Shown: one piece after another, positions 25,306 to 33,356 of the stretch
Position numbering within the stretch: the stretch's first letter is position 1
How the letters are laid out: every line of letters begins with the position of its first letter
DNA from: an uncultured Bacteroidales bacterium
GTDB taxonomy: Bacteria; Bacteroidota; Bacteroidia; Bacteroidales; P3
DNA: 64,000 nucleotides
Reading direction: 5' to 3'
Assembly: GCA_900315935.1 (NCBI GenBank)
Contig: ONBB01000012.1
Coordinates: forward strand, 116,290-180,289
The notes under the pieces: model-generated
What the model was told of the DNA's origin: nothing
Seen by the model: the letters and a program-made list of their open reading frames with translations, nothing else
Database searches by the model: none
Position numbers and translations under genes: made by a program

Positions 25306-25345
25306 GTTAATGTGTTAATGCGTTAGTGTGTTAGTGTGTTAATGT
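25306..25345. repeat. Octamer array GTTAATGT x5 overlapping the Bro-N gene end
   Basis: GTTAATGT, GTTAATGC, GTTAGTGT, GTTAGTGT and GTTAATGT run at 25306-25345. Read on the minus strand, the last unit gives TH and TAA, the C-terminus and stop of the gene at 25339. Confidence 0.92.
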
Positions 25346-25785
25346 GTGATGCTATTGTCGCTATAGGTGAACCGACGATTAAGCGAGTATAGAGCCAGGC
25401 TTGCTTGAGCTTTATAGAGCGAAGAGGAGGTCGGCGAAGCCAACCAATCGAGACAGTCCGTCGTTTTCTTGCTGGGAATGAGTTTTGCCAAAGCTGTTAT
25501 ATCATCCTGGGCCAAACAATCTGTGGCGTATTTCTTTCCGTCGGCAGCGGTAAGTTTCAGTTGACTACATTTTGTAGTCAACTCATTGTTGTCTTTCTTT
25601 TGCCTTGTTTTTAGTACACTCCAATACTTTCGTGGATTAGGGATTTCTGTGATGTCTGCCACAATATCCACTATCGAATGCTGCGGCTGGCGAGCTTGAT
25701 GAGCCAACCACCAATGGTTGTGTTCCTCGTCCCATACGGCACGCACCTGATGGTCTTTATAGAATCGTATGGATATCTTGCTCAT
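25339..25785 (-). CDS. Bro-N-like (phage antirepressor type) protein
   Basis: 148 residues from ATG 25785 (MSKISIRFYKDHQ). The order FYKDHQVRAVWDEEHNHWWLA, VDIVADITEIPNPRKYWSVLKTRQ, LTTKCSQLKLTAADGKKYATD is the Bro-N fold found in viral, phage and island-borne DNA-binding proteins. Compared with the usual WWFSVVDVV core there is an extra HQARQPQHS segment, and the C-terminal ~30 residues (LASPTSSSLYKAQASLAL...) look unrelated to the family, so the gene may be partly remodelled. AT-rich, and at the downstream edge of the defence-type island. Its upstream region shares a ~50-base repeat with the RhuM gene. Confidence 0.7.
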   Translation of the reverse strand: MSKISIRFYKDHQVRAVWDEEHNHWWLAHQARQPQHSIVDIVADITEIPNPRKYWSVLKTRQKKDNNELTTKCSQLKLTAADGKKYATDCLAQDDITALAKLIPSKKTTDCLDWLASPTSSSLYKAQASLALYSLNRRFTYSDNSITH

Positions 25786-25788
25786 TTT

Positions 25789-25839
25789 TTTATTCTCTTG
25801 CAAAGTTGCACATCTCTCACATATTCTGGTGGCGGGGTG
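25789..25839 (-). promoter_or_regulatory. Shared upstream element of the Bro-N gene
   Basis: Minus-strand order: CACCCCGCCACCAGAATATG, then GTGAGAGATGTGCAACTTTGC, 15 to 20 bases before ATG 25785. CAACTTTG (25808-25801) fits a weak -7 box. Nearly the same sequence precedes the RhuM gene (26891-26939). Confidence 0.65.
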
Positions 25840-25867
25840 GAGGAATCATGGGTGGGCGAGGTATAGG

Positions 25868-26890
25868 TTATTCTCCCTTCAGGTATTTTTCAGTTTCGCG
25901 GTCGAAGTCAGAGATGTATTCGCGGTCTTGGCGGACGCGGAATATCTCGTATTCCTTTGTGGCTTTGTCAACGGCCTCGTCGTGCGATACTGTGCCCTTG
26001 TCGGCGAGGATGTTGCGACGGTTGGTGGATAGAAATACATCGGTCTGTTTCAGCCAGTCGGCCATGCTCATCAAAATCTCATCTTCGGCCATCAACTCGG
26101 CATAGTCAATAAACATAGTCACCAGCCTATTCAGTCGCGACAGTTCTTTCTCGTTCAGGTAATTCTTGGCGATAGTTACATCGCGTTTCAATATTTTGCC
26201 ATCAGGGGCGGCACTCCATGTAGTCAGTCCCATAGTGGGTTGGTTTGAGTCCGCACGTTCATAGATGAGTTCTGCCGCAGTCTTGCCTGTCACGGCGAAA
26301 TGTAGTTTGTTTTGCACGAAGGAATAGAAAGCCTTGGTGGTTTCGCTCTTCTTGTCGTAATCGTAGCTGCACTGCTCAAACACATCGGCAATCTTTTGAT
26401 AGGCACGACGCTCGCTGGCACGAATCTCGCGGATGCGTTCCAGCAGCTCATCGAAATAGTCCTTGCCAAATGGTTTTCCATTTTTGAGCATGTCGTCGTT
26501 CAGCACAAAACCCTTGGTGATATATTCTTTCAGGGTCTTGGTTGCCCATATACGAAAAGCCGTAGCCTGATGTGAGTTGACGCGGTAGCCAACGGCAATG
26601 ACTGCATCGAGATTGTAGAAGTCAACAAGTCTTTTTACTTGACGTTCACCTTCTTGTTGAACTTGTTCCATTTTGGAACAGGTTGCCTCTTTCGATAGTT
26701 CCTGTTCTAGATAGATGTTGCCTAAGTGTTTGGTGATAGCTTGAGTGTTTACACCAAACAATTCCGCCATTGCTTTTTGCGTCAGCCAGAATGTCTCATT
26801 TCTATAGTAGACGTTGACACACACATTGCTGTCCTCGTTCTGATAGAGTACGATGCTGTGTTGATTATTTTGTATTTCGTTTTTCTTCAT
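25868..26890 (-). CDS. RhuM family (virulence-RhuM / DUF) protein
   Basis: 340 residues. The N-terminus has a wHTH-like start (YYRNETFWLTQKAMAELFGVNTQAITKHLGNIY) followed by the family hallmarks FYNLDAVIAVGYRVNSHQATAFRIWATKTLKEYI and GFVLNDDMLKNG. The C-terminal half is helical (ERIREIRASERRAYQKIADVF, DYAELMAEDEILMSMADWLKQTD). RhuM proteins are frequently carried by restriction-modification and defence islands, but their biochemical role is not settled. It lies 71 bases downstream of the helicase, with its own promoter-like element, and is slightly less AT-rich than the helicase operon. Confidence 0.9.
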   Translation of the reverse strand: MKKNEIQNNQHSIVLYQNEDSNVCVNVYYRNETFWLTQKAMAELFGVNTQAITKHLGNIYLEQELSKEATCSKMEQVQQEGERQVKRLVDFYNLDAVIAVGYRVNSHQATAFRIWATKTLKEYITKGFVLNDDMLKNGKPFGKDYFDELLERIREIRASERRAYQKIADVFEQCSYDYDKKSETTKAFYSFVQNKLHFAVTGKTAAELIYERADSNQPTMGLTTWSAAPDGKILKRDVTIAKNYLNEKELSRLNRLVTMFIDYAELMAEDEILMSMADWLKQTDVFLSTNRRNILADKGTVSHDEAVDKATKEYEIFRVRQDREYISDFDRETEKYLKGE

Positions 26891-26939
26891 TATTCTTTTG
26901 CAAGGTTACACAGTTCTCACCTGTTCTGGTGGCGGGGTG
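26891..26939 (-). promoter_or_regulatory. Shared upstream element of the RhuM gene
   Basis: Minus-strand order: CACCCCGCCACCAGAACAGG, TGAGAACTGTGTAACCTTGC, then the ATG at 26890. TAACCTTG at 26908-26901 is a plausible -7 box. Similar to 25789-25839 upstream of Bro-N. Confidence 0.65.
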
Positions 26940-26961
26940 TTAAAATGGGAAATTGCAGCTA

Positions 26962-28377
26962 TTATTCAGCAGATGTTAATTCTAATAATTTTTTTCTTAT
27001 ATCTTCTTCATTTCGTTTGAAAACAGCAACAAGTATTTCCATTGGACAATGTTTCTCTTCAGACAAGGTTTTTAGGAGTTCAAGGTCTTTGTCTGGCCAC
27101 AATATAGTCTCATTTTCTTTTATTATCTGAGATGCTACAATTAATTGCATTTCGTCGGTCCCCTCTGAAAAATTACATTCTCTATGTTCTGCGACAATAG
27201 TGTGCCCTGTGCTAGCTCTTCGTGTAGGAATATGGGGATTACCCTCAAAAAATTCTTGCCAATCACGTTCTGAGTTTGGTAAACCGAACAGGAAATGTAA
27301 ACCGATGTTATCCAAAATAATGCAATTGTTTTTTCCTGATGTTGGACGAAGCCCTCGTCCTACTTGTTGCAAATATTTCACTAGTGATTTTGTAGGACGT
27401 GCTAGTTGGATAAATTCAATATCAGGACAATCAAATCCTTCAGAGAAAATGTCTACATTTACAATTATGTCAATAAGTCCCTTTTTAAATCGTTCAACAA
27501 ATAATTTCCGTTCGTCTTTAGGAGTCTTGCTGTCTATTCTAACAATATTCACTCCAGCTTCACGGTATTCTTGACAAATATGATCGCTGTGCTTCCGACT
27601 AATAGAATAAATAATACCCTTTTTCCCTTTGGCAAACTTAATATAGCTATCCAATAACTGTGCTCTGATATGCGTGGTGTCTATCTTGTTCTCTAAAGCG
27701 GAAATCTTATAATCGCCTTCTACGTCAAACTCTGTAATAGAATCTATTTCCTTTTGGATTTCACTATTTGCACATATTGAATAATAGTCATATGGAGCAA
27801 GCCATCCTGCATCAATAAAACTTTGAATTGACTGAGAGATAATTATTTTTTCGAAAATACCTTTAAAGCCTCCGTTATTCATACGCCAAGGTGTAGCAGT
27901 AACTCCAAGCTTTTTTGCATTGGGATACATTTCCCATAGCTTTTTGTATGAATTTGCAACACAATGATGTGCCTCATCAACTATAATATAGTTGACATTT
28001 AAATCGCTTACAACATCAAAATTGTTTCGATGAGTAATAGTTTGAACTGAGGCTACTTGAACAGGATATCTTAAATCCCGTTGTTTTCCACCAGCAATAA
28101 TACCATGCGATACCTTGTACCGCTCAAGATTCTCGCTAATCTGATCTATCAATTCAATACGATGTGCAATAATAAGAATTTTTACATCCTTATCGTTTTG
28201 CACTCCCCAAGTCTTGATGTCGCTGATAATGGAAGAGAACAATCTGGTTTTTCCCGTGCCTGTTGGCATCTGGAACATCACGTTATCACACTCGTCCCAG
28301 GCAGAGAAGATTTCTTTCTTTGCTTGTTGCTGGTATGGCCGCAGCGTGTTATCTGTTCTTGAGATGTCCTTGTACAT
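26962..28377 (-). CDS. DEAD/DEAH-box superfamily 2 helicase (restriction-type)
   Basis: 471 residues. Helicase motifs in order: Q-motif-like LRPYQQQA near 12-19, Walker A MPTGTGKT at 37-44, IIAHRIELIDQI, motif II DEAH at 134-137, motif III GVTATPWR, motif V VNVDIFSEGFDCPDI and motif VI QQVGRGLRPTSGK. This is the arrangement of type I/III restriction helicase subunits and of SSL2/RAD25-like helicases. A short C-terminal extension (EFFEGNPHIPTRRAS ... CNFSEGTDEMQL) follows; there is no nuclease motif in the protein itself. It starts 2 bases after the DGQHR gene ends, so the two are translationally linked. Low GC relative to the chromosome. Confidence 0.9.
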   Translation of the reverse strand: MYKDISRTDNTLRPYQQQAKKEIFSAWDECDNVMFQMPTGTGKTRLFSSIISDIKTWGVQNDKDVKILIIAHRIELIDQISENLERYKVSHGIIAGGKQRDLRYPVQVASVQTITHRNNFDVVSDLNVNYIIVDEAHHCVANSYKKLWEMYPNAKKLGVTATPWRMNNGGFKGIFEKIIISQSIQSFIDAGWLAPYDYYSICANSEIQKEIDSITEFDVEGDYKISALENKIDTTHIRAQLLDSYIKFAKGKKGIIYSISRKHSDHICQEYREAGVNIVRIDSKTPKDERKLFVERFKKGLIDIIVNVDIFSEGFDCPDIEFIQLARPTKSLVKYLQQVGRGLRPTSGKNNCIILDNIGLHFLFGLPNSERDWQEFFEGNPHIPTRRASTGHTIVAEHRECNFSEGTDEMQLIVASQIIKENETILWPDKDLELLKTLSEEKHCPMEILVAVFKRNEEDIRKKLLELTSAE

Positions 28378-28379
28378 TA

Positions 28380-30674
28380 TTATGCATCAATAAAGTTGGC
28401 TAGATGAGTATTGATCAATTCTAGTCGATTCAAGTCAGACCGGGTTAATGCAGAAGATTTCTTCCCTTTGGGTTCACTTATTAATGACATCCAACCAAGT
28501 TTATCTTTCTTGGATTTGAATGCGAGACCGATGTTAATAGCAAATACCTCTTCAAATTCATGATAGCTGAAGTTTTTATCTATTACTTCTCGATATTCGG
28601 AAATCTCAAGATAATCTTTCCAATCATATTCAGACATATCAAAGTCATCGTTGTCACCGTATTCTTTGATAATCCTTCCTTCTACCGTGTTACGTAATAT
28701 GGCAATGTTATTCATCCATTTGGAGCCATATACCATTTCCAATCTGTCAAACAACAATACTCTGAGCTGTTTCTTAATATCCGCCTTTCGTTCGGCTCCC
28801 TCTTGTTGCAAACTCTGATCTTGGGTTTCTTTCCATTCAAGAAGTTCTTCCGGAGCATACTCGGAGAATTTTCTGTTGATTATGTTTTGGTAAGAACGCA
28901 ACCAGAATGTGTCAGCACCTTGTCCAAGTACACCTTTTATTGTTCGATTTTCTTCATCAGAGAGTTCGTTTAAGCTAAATGCAAGGTGTTTAATATAAGG
29001 CTCAATCGCCGCTATTCTTTCGGGAATAGAAGATTGTGGGTTGATGGTGTTTATTTTTATCAGATAAGTATGTAATGAACCTAATAGTGCAATGAAAGCA
29101 AAAGTTGCGCGGTTAGAGAACAAGTAATCTTGCTTTACTTCCTCCGTCATGATTGCATCAGCAATATTATAACCACCATCAATAAACTGCGTTATTCTCT
29201 TACGAGAATCTTTCATTGCTTTATCAGTATCCGTCTCGTTTGTATTATAGATACAAATATCCGTATCCCCTGTCCATTGGGTAGATGTTGCTTTGGGAAT
29301 AAGGCCAGAACGCCCTAATGCTGTGTCAAATGGCTTAAATGCTAACAAAGAAGGGTCTTCTCCTACTGATATTCTGTTGTATAGCACGTTGTTGGAATTT
29401 GCTGCCAATGATTTTATGATAGAAGAACGTAGTGCTTTCATTCGCGAGTCAAGACGGGACGATTTCCAATATAGATCTTCTTCCAAGTCAAGTCGAAGGC
29501 TGGGACTGACAGCCTTTTGATTTTCATTAATCTCCATGAAAATTTTTAGCTGCTCTTCCGATTCCATGTCCTCAAATGCTACTACAGGAATCGTGCTGTC
29601 TTCTTTATGCTGCGATTGCGCATATCCATAAACTCTGTGCTGTCCATCAATAATATAAGCTATTCCATATGCATTCGGGATTCGCAAGAAACCAAATTCT
29701 GATTGGGAATCTGTTTCTGTTTTAATGGAGGTGAATTTTACTTTGAGTTTGTCATTTGCAGATCCAAAATTAATTATTATCGAGTTTGGGAAATATCCTC
29801 CTCCATCAATGAATTTTGTAATGCCCTTTAATCGAGAAGGAACAAGAAGGCGCTGATAGGTAGGAGCCATCGAATCGTTTACACGAGTTCTGTGCAACAC
29901 AAATCCGATTTTCAGCAAAGTGCTAGGTTCGATAGAAAAAATGTAATAATTGCGTTCTCCCATTTTGCCCCTTAGAACGGGTATTTTTATTTCTTCAGTA
30001 TTAATTAATTCGTCCTTAAACATCAATCCATAAAATTGATAGATGACGGACTCTTTATATGATTTGATGAGATTACTGATATAGTTATACGAGTTGTCGT
30101 TTAGGTGGAATATTCCAGCGTTTGCCATGCGAGCGGTATCCTCATCATTGACACGGTAATTGCGTGTGGCGAATAAAAACTTAACTCGTTTCTCTTTACC
30201 ATATATCTGTCTCAAAGATTCAGTAATTCCATACATATACTGCTCCATCTTGTTTAGTTCTGTCTTGAAACTATGACTGACAGATGAAAGAGCTGCTTTG
30301 CACTCCACTACAAAAATGGCATCGTCTCCCACTGCCACAACATCTAATTGCTGCGTATCTTCTTTGTTGGGTCCCCACTGCACAACGAGGTTCTCGTCAC
30401 TGTTCATAATACGGAATCCCAATTTGTAAAACATACACCACACATCATCTTCAAATTGTACCCCATGATCCTTTTTGCGAGACAGTGTGGTTTTACGAAC
30501 GGAAGAACGAACAGTGGAGAATCCTTTTTTTTCATAATCAGCCACTTCATTATGGGACACACTGATTGTATCGAATTCTGTGTTTTTTGCCCTGAATTTG
30601 ATTTTCAAGACATCCTCGCTATGCATCATGTGCGATTTGATGGTCTCAATCTGTAATTCTGTAAGATGTGCCAT
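28380..30674 (-). CDS. PD-(D/E)xK nuclease-like and DGQHR-domain fusion protein
   Basis: 764 residues. Residues about 70-200 look like a PD-(D/E)xK restriction-endonuclease fold: FEDDVW helix, QQLDVVAVGDD with Asp111, VVECKA with Glu124 and Lys126, then a MEQYMYGI helix. Residues about 330-560 form a DGQHR domain (IIDGQHRVYGYA, DGQHR at 343-347; VAFEDMESEEQLKIFMEINENQKAVSPSLRLDL), a ParB/sulfiredoxin-like fold found in DndB-type DNA modification proteins. The C-terminal third is helical, with a basic end (KGKKSSALTRSDLNRL). It is flanked by a winged-helix gene (4-base gap) and the helicase (2-base gap). It is likely the effector or DNA-recognition subunit of this island; the combined activity is inference. 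Confidence 0.85.
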   Translation of the reverse strand: MAHLTELQIETIKSHMMHSEDVLKIKFRAKNTEFDTISVSHNEVADYEKKGFSTVRSSVRKTTLSRKKDHGVQFEDDVWCMFYKLGFRIMNSDENLVVQWGPNKEDTQQLDVVAVGDDAIFVVECKAALSSVSHSFKTELNKMEQYMYGITESLRQIYGKEKRVKFLFATRNYRVNDEDTARMANAGIFHLNDNSYNYISNLIKSYKESVIYQFYGLMFKDELINTEEIKIPVLRGKMGERNYYIFSIEPSTLLKIGFVLHRTRVNDSMAPTYQRLLVPSRLKGITKFIDGGGYFPNSIIINFGSANDKLKVKFTSIKTETDSQSEFGFLRIPNAYGIAYIIDGQHRVYGYAQSQHKEDSTIPVVAFEDMESEEQLKIFMEINENQKAVSPSLRLDLEEDLYWKSSRLDSRMKALRSSIIKSLAANSNNVLYNRISVGEDPSLLAFKPFDTALGRSGLIPKATSTQWTGDTDICIYNTNETDTDKAMKDSRKRITQFIDGGYNIADAIMTEEVKQDYLFSNRATFAFIALLGSLHTYLIKINTINPQSSIPERIAAIEPYIKHLAFSLNELSDEENRTIKGVLGQGADTFWLRSYQNIINRKFSEYAPEELLEWKETQDQSLQQEGAERKADIKKQLRVLLFDRLEMVYGSKWMNNIAILRNTVEGRIIKEYGDNDDFDMSEYDWKDYLEISEYREVIDKNFSYHEFEEVFAINIGLAFKSKKDKLGWMSLISEPKGKKSSALTRSDLNRLELINTHLANFIDA

Positions 30675-30678
30675 ATCT

Positions 30679-31125
30679 TTAGTATTTGGAATTCATTTTT
30701 TCAATTATTCGTCTACACCATTTCACAATATTGTCTGCACGACGTTCATATACTGCTTCGCTATAACCAGGGAAATACTCTTTTGTCAATGCAATGGCGA
30801 AAGACAAGGGATTTTCATTTGGAAGTACATATATATGGGCGAAAATTTGCCCCATTAACTCGTCAGAGATAATTCTAGCATATACTCGTTCCGAGATTTC
30901 AGCGGGATTGTTTGTAAAAATATCTGTTGCCAACGGAGTCTTGTCGAGATTGTCATCTATTAAATCCAGATATTTACAAGCATTTGTGTAGTAATCGGCC
31001 TGTCGAAGTGTAAATCCACAGTAATTTGCCAATTCTTGTTTTGTACACCCGGGGTGCAAATAAAGATACATAAAAGTATCTATTACTGTATCAGGATTAT
31101 TTGCCTGTATTAGTATCTTTCCCAT
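30679..31125 (-). CDS. Winged-helix protein linked to the methylase
   Basis: 148 residues. The N-terminal ~55 residues contain a winged-helix motif: DTFMYLYLHPGCTKQELANYCGFTLRQADYYTNACKYLDLI. The rest is helical with a FAHIYVLPNENPLSFAIALTKEYFPGY segment and a basic end (RRADNIVKWCRRIIEKMNSKY). Such small wHTH proteins accompany restriction systems as specificity or regulatory subunits (compare control proteins). The gene sits 3 bases after the methylase stop and 4 bases before the DGQHR gene. The exact family is not certain; function could be repression of the operon or DNA recognition. Confidence 0.7.
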   Translation of the reverse strand: MGKILIQANNPDTVIDTFMYLYLHPGCTKQELANYCGFTLRQADYYTNACKYLDLIDDNLDKTPLATDIFTNNPAEISERVYARIISDELMGQIFAHIYVLPNENPLSFAIALTKEYFPGYSEAVYERRADNIVKWCRRIIEKMNSKY

Positions 31126-31128
31126 AAT

Positions 31129-32040
31129 TCAATAGTTTCTAATTACAATTTCAGTCCATCTTAAACGTTTTTCGGGTTTCGCATTAATAAACCGAGGGGC
31201 TATGATTCTTTGGATGTTATACCCTAAATAAAGTTCATTAAAAAAAGATTCCCCATTTACATTCCTACTATCAGAATTGCTCTGCATAATAAGACAATTC
31301 TGTTGTGTGAGACTATCACAAAACTCCTTCAATTCTATCTGTTGTTCGTCTTCAAATGGATGATTGGAGTACTCTTTAAAATTATAGGCTCCGATTAATG
31401 GGCGATATGGTGGATCTAAATAGATGAAGTTCGGATGCTGATGACTAAGGTTTTGCCGAGAGAGTTTATAATCACCCGGAGTACGAACGACCAGTTCTAC
31501 AGATGACAATAACTGGTGATCTAGCATAATCAGTTCTTCGTTACAGATAATGGGGTTTTTGTATCGACCAAATGGAACATTATACTTTCCTGATGCATTT
31601 ACTCGATATAAACCGTTGTAACAAGTGTGGTTTAGAAATATTAGTAAAGCGGCTCGCTCATCAGGATGAGGGTTTCCGTTATTATATCTATTACGGTAGG
31701 AGTAATACAACTCTTTCCTGGCTAATAAATCAACACTATAAAAGGCTTGCTCGATTTCTCTTAGGTGTTCAATAAGAATATTTGGCGATTCGGCAATAAG
31801 CTTGTAGCATCGAATGAGATCTGGGTTTATGTCATTAATGACAGCTCGTTGTATACACTTGTGATTTTGCAACATGTGAAACAACATTGCTCCACCACCG
31901 ACAAAGGGCTCTATATAAGTGACATTCTGAAGTGCATCAAAATTGGCAGGGAGTAGTCCTTCCAACTTTTGAAGCAAATTGCCTTTTCCTCCAGCCCATT
32001 TTACAAACGGTTTCGCATACATTGTGCCATATTTAGACAT
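31129..32040 (-). CDS. D12-class DNA adenine-N6 methyltransferase (Dam/DpnIIA type)
   Basis: 303 residues from ATG 32040 (MSKYGTMYAKPFVKWAGGKG); an in-frame TTG at 32061 is less likely. Motif order is that of alpha-class D12 methylases: PFVKWAGGK with the AdoMet-binding FVGGGAM (46-52), HTCYNGLYRVNASGKYNVPFG and the catalytic DPPY at 209-212 (FIYLDPPYRPL). The target is often GATC in this class, but that is not visible here. It would protect host DNA in a restriction-type system. It is the first gene of a four-gene operon with the wHTH, nuclease-DGQHR and helicase genes and is preceded by a promoter at 32127-32120. Confidence 0.92.
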   Translation of the reverse strand: MSKYGTMYAKPFVKWAGGKGNLLQKLEGLLPANFDALQNVTYIEPFVGGGAMLFHMLQNHKCIQRAVINDINPDLIRCYKLIAESPNILIEHLREIEQAFYSVDLLARKELYYSYRNRYNNGNPHPDERAALLIFLNHTCYNGLYRVNASGKYNVPFGRYKNPIICNEELIMLDHQLLSSVELVVRTPGDYKLSRQNLSHQHPNFIYLDPPYRPLIGAYNFKEYSNHPFEDEQQIELKEFCDSLTQQNCLIMQSNSDSRNVNGESFFNELYLGYNIQRIIAPRFINAKPEKRLRWTEIVIRNY

Positions 32041-32351
32041 GTTGCCAATATCTTCAAACAACTGCTATCTTACCTTCTGTCTAGAATATATTTATATATA
32101 TCCAAGATATATTTTTTTGCAAAGATACTCATAATTCCCGAACTGACCAAACAAATTCCGCCATTGTGGATAACTTTTCGCGAAATTATTTTTTCGTCGG
32201 GGCGAGGGGTTGGCCGTCTGGATATTGGCGGCAAGGCACTCTGCCGTAACTGCGCTGTTGATATTATTTGCAAGGCCGGTTGGTGTTTTCTCAGTAATTT
32301 TGTGGCCCGAACAAAAGCAGCCAGGCTTATTTAACTCGATGAATTACAATG
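32041..32351. other. Intergenic region between the island and DUF6266 copy 3
   Basis: Contains the methylase promoter and AT-rich leader, then a stretch at 32128-32340 returning toward host GC content. No convincing gene; this is a likely island boundary. Confidence 0.4.
32120..32127 (-). promoter_or_regulatory. -7 element of the methylase-helicase operon
   Basis: TATCTTTG on the minus strand followed by CAAAAAAAT; about 80 bases upstream of ATG 32040. The leader between them is AT-rich with overlapping TATAT palindromes (e.g. GGATATATATAAATATATTC) that could serve as an operator. Confidence 0.65.
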
Positions 32352-33041
32352 TCAGCAACCGAAGGTGCCGAGGTAGCGGCTGGGGCTGGATTGGTCGGGG
32401 CGGACTTGGGCTCGGGTGCCGGCGGCACGGTGGAAGGAGGTGGCCTGGAACCAAGCGTAGACATGCATGGCGGCAGGGAGGTCACTCCACTCGTCGGGCA
32501 ACTCGAAGGTGCATTGGGAACAACTGTTGCGCAGGGGACCCTCATAGAGTATAAACGCCGGTACATCAGGCAGGTAGACAGCCACATAGAGACGCTCGTC
32601 GGGCACGGCATGGGTGTGGGCCAGCCCGGGGTCGGGGCAGGTGATGCGCAATAGGTTGCCGTCGAGCTCGGCGGTGATGCCCTCGGGGATGTGGCGCGGT
32701 CCCTGCGCCAGCAAGAGGCGTTCGGGGCGGAGTGCCCAGGCGCCGGTCTCCTCGTCCCAGCGCAAGGCGCCATTGTCCCAGTTGGCTTTGACGAAGGCGT
32801 TGCGGGGCGTCTGGTTCATGGCCTCCTCGGCGATGCGCGCGAAGCCGATGTTGACGGCCTCGGCCAGCTGTGCCGAGAGGCGGTTGGCGAAGGCCAGCTT
32901 GGCGCGGTGCTTCTGCTGCGCCGGTGTGCGCGGATTGGTGGGGCGGTAGAGCTCTTTCTTGATTTGCTGGCCGTTGAGCACCACATAGATTTTGTCGCCC
33001 CGACGGCCGTGCTCCAATCCATTGGAATCTATCTTCGACAT
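32352..33041 (-). CDS. DUF6266-like protein, copy 3
   Basis: 229 residues. The opening SKIDSNGLEHGRRGDKIYVVLNGQQIKKELYRPTNPRTPAQQKHRAKLAFANRLS parallels the DUF6266 N-terminus, with the diagnostic PRNAFVKANWDNGAL corresponding to EGNAFVKMNKRCFG. The rest forms Ig-like strands (LRITCPDPG, LYVAVYLPDVPAFILYEG, FELPDEW, MHVYAWFQA). More diverged than the two copies at 9288 and 49225, and free of palindromic insertions. Role unknown. Confidence 0.65.
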   Translation of the reverse strand: MSKIDSNGLEHGRRGDKIYVVLNGQQIKKELYRPTNPRTPAQQKHRAKLAFANRLSAQLAEAVNIGFARIAEEAMNQTPRNAFVKANWDNGALRWDEETGAWALRPERLLLAQGPRHIPEGITAELDGNLLRITCPDPGLAHTHAVPDERLYVAVYLPDVPAFILYEGPLRNSCSQCTFELPDEWSDLPAAMHVYAWFQATSFHRAAGTRAQVRPDQSSPSRYLGTFGC

Positions 33042-33100
33042 AGGCGTGTATTATGTTAGCTGTATGCTGGTATTATGCTTGTTATTCCCTTGTATTATGC

Positions 33101-33163
33101 CGGTATCCCTATATTTACCCTAGAATTACCCTATAGTTTCCCTATAATTACGCTAGAGTTTCC
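33101..33163. repeat. CCCTA-rich degenerate repeat
   Basis: TATCCCTATA, TACCCTAGAATTA, CCCTATAGTTT, CCCTATAATTA and GCTAGAGTTTCC follow each other; loosely related to the CCCCTA-family elements at 3666 and 57655. Confidence 0.55.
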
Positions 33164-33185
33164 AATATAACGTAACATGCTGAAG

Positions 33186-33211
33186 ATTATTATCTCTATA
33201 GAGATAATAAT
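33186..33211. repeat. 26-bp perfect palindrome
   Basis: ATTATTATCTCTA (33186-33198) is followed immediately by its reverse complement TAGAGATAATAAT (33199-33211), in the gap between DUF6266 copy 3 and the sigma-factor operon. Possible operator or recombination site. Confidence 0.85.
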
Positions 33212-33252
33212 ATATGTTGCCGAGGGTATGTTGGGGGATGTATGGGTGTCGG

Positions 33253-33348
33253 TTAGTGGCCTTCAACAACGGATTTTACCTCGTCGATAATCTGTTGGCA
33301 ACGCTCGCGGCTCATCTTGGTATTTTCTGCATGCTCTTCATCCTCGGC
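33253..33348 (-). pseudogene. Short C-terminal gene remnant
   Basis: A 31-codon frame with no start, preceded by an in-frame stop, reading AEDEEHAENTKMSRERC then QQIIDEVKSVVEGH. It looks like the tail of a lost gene, directly downstream of the membrane-protein gene. An alternative is a 20-residue peptide starting at the internal Met. Confidence 0.3.
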
Positions 33349-33356
33349 TTATACCC

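Noticed and set aside
25339-28377. Type I restriction system with hsdS/hsdM
   Set aside because: There is no specificity subunit and the methylase is a D12 Dam-type enzyme, not an HsdM; the helicase lacks an HsdR nuclease domain.
32062-32341. Additional gene in the gap before DUF6266 copy 3
   Set aside because: Frames there lack motifs and are short; the gap holds the methylase promoter and a composition boundary only.
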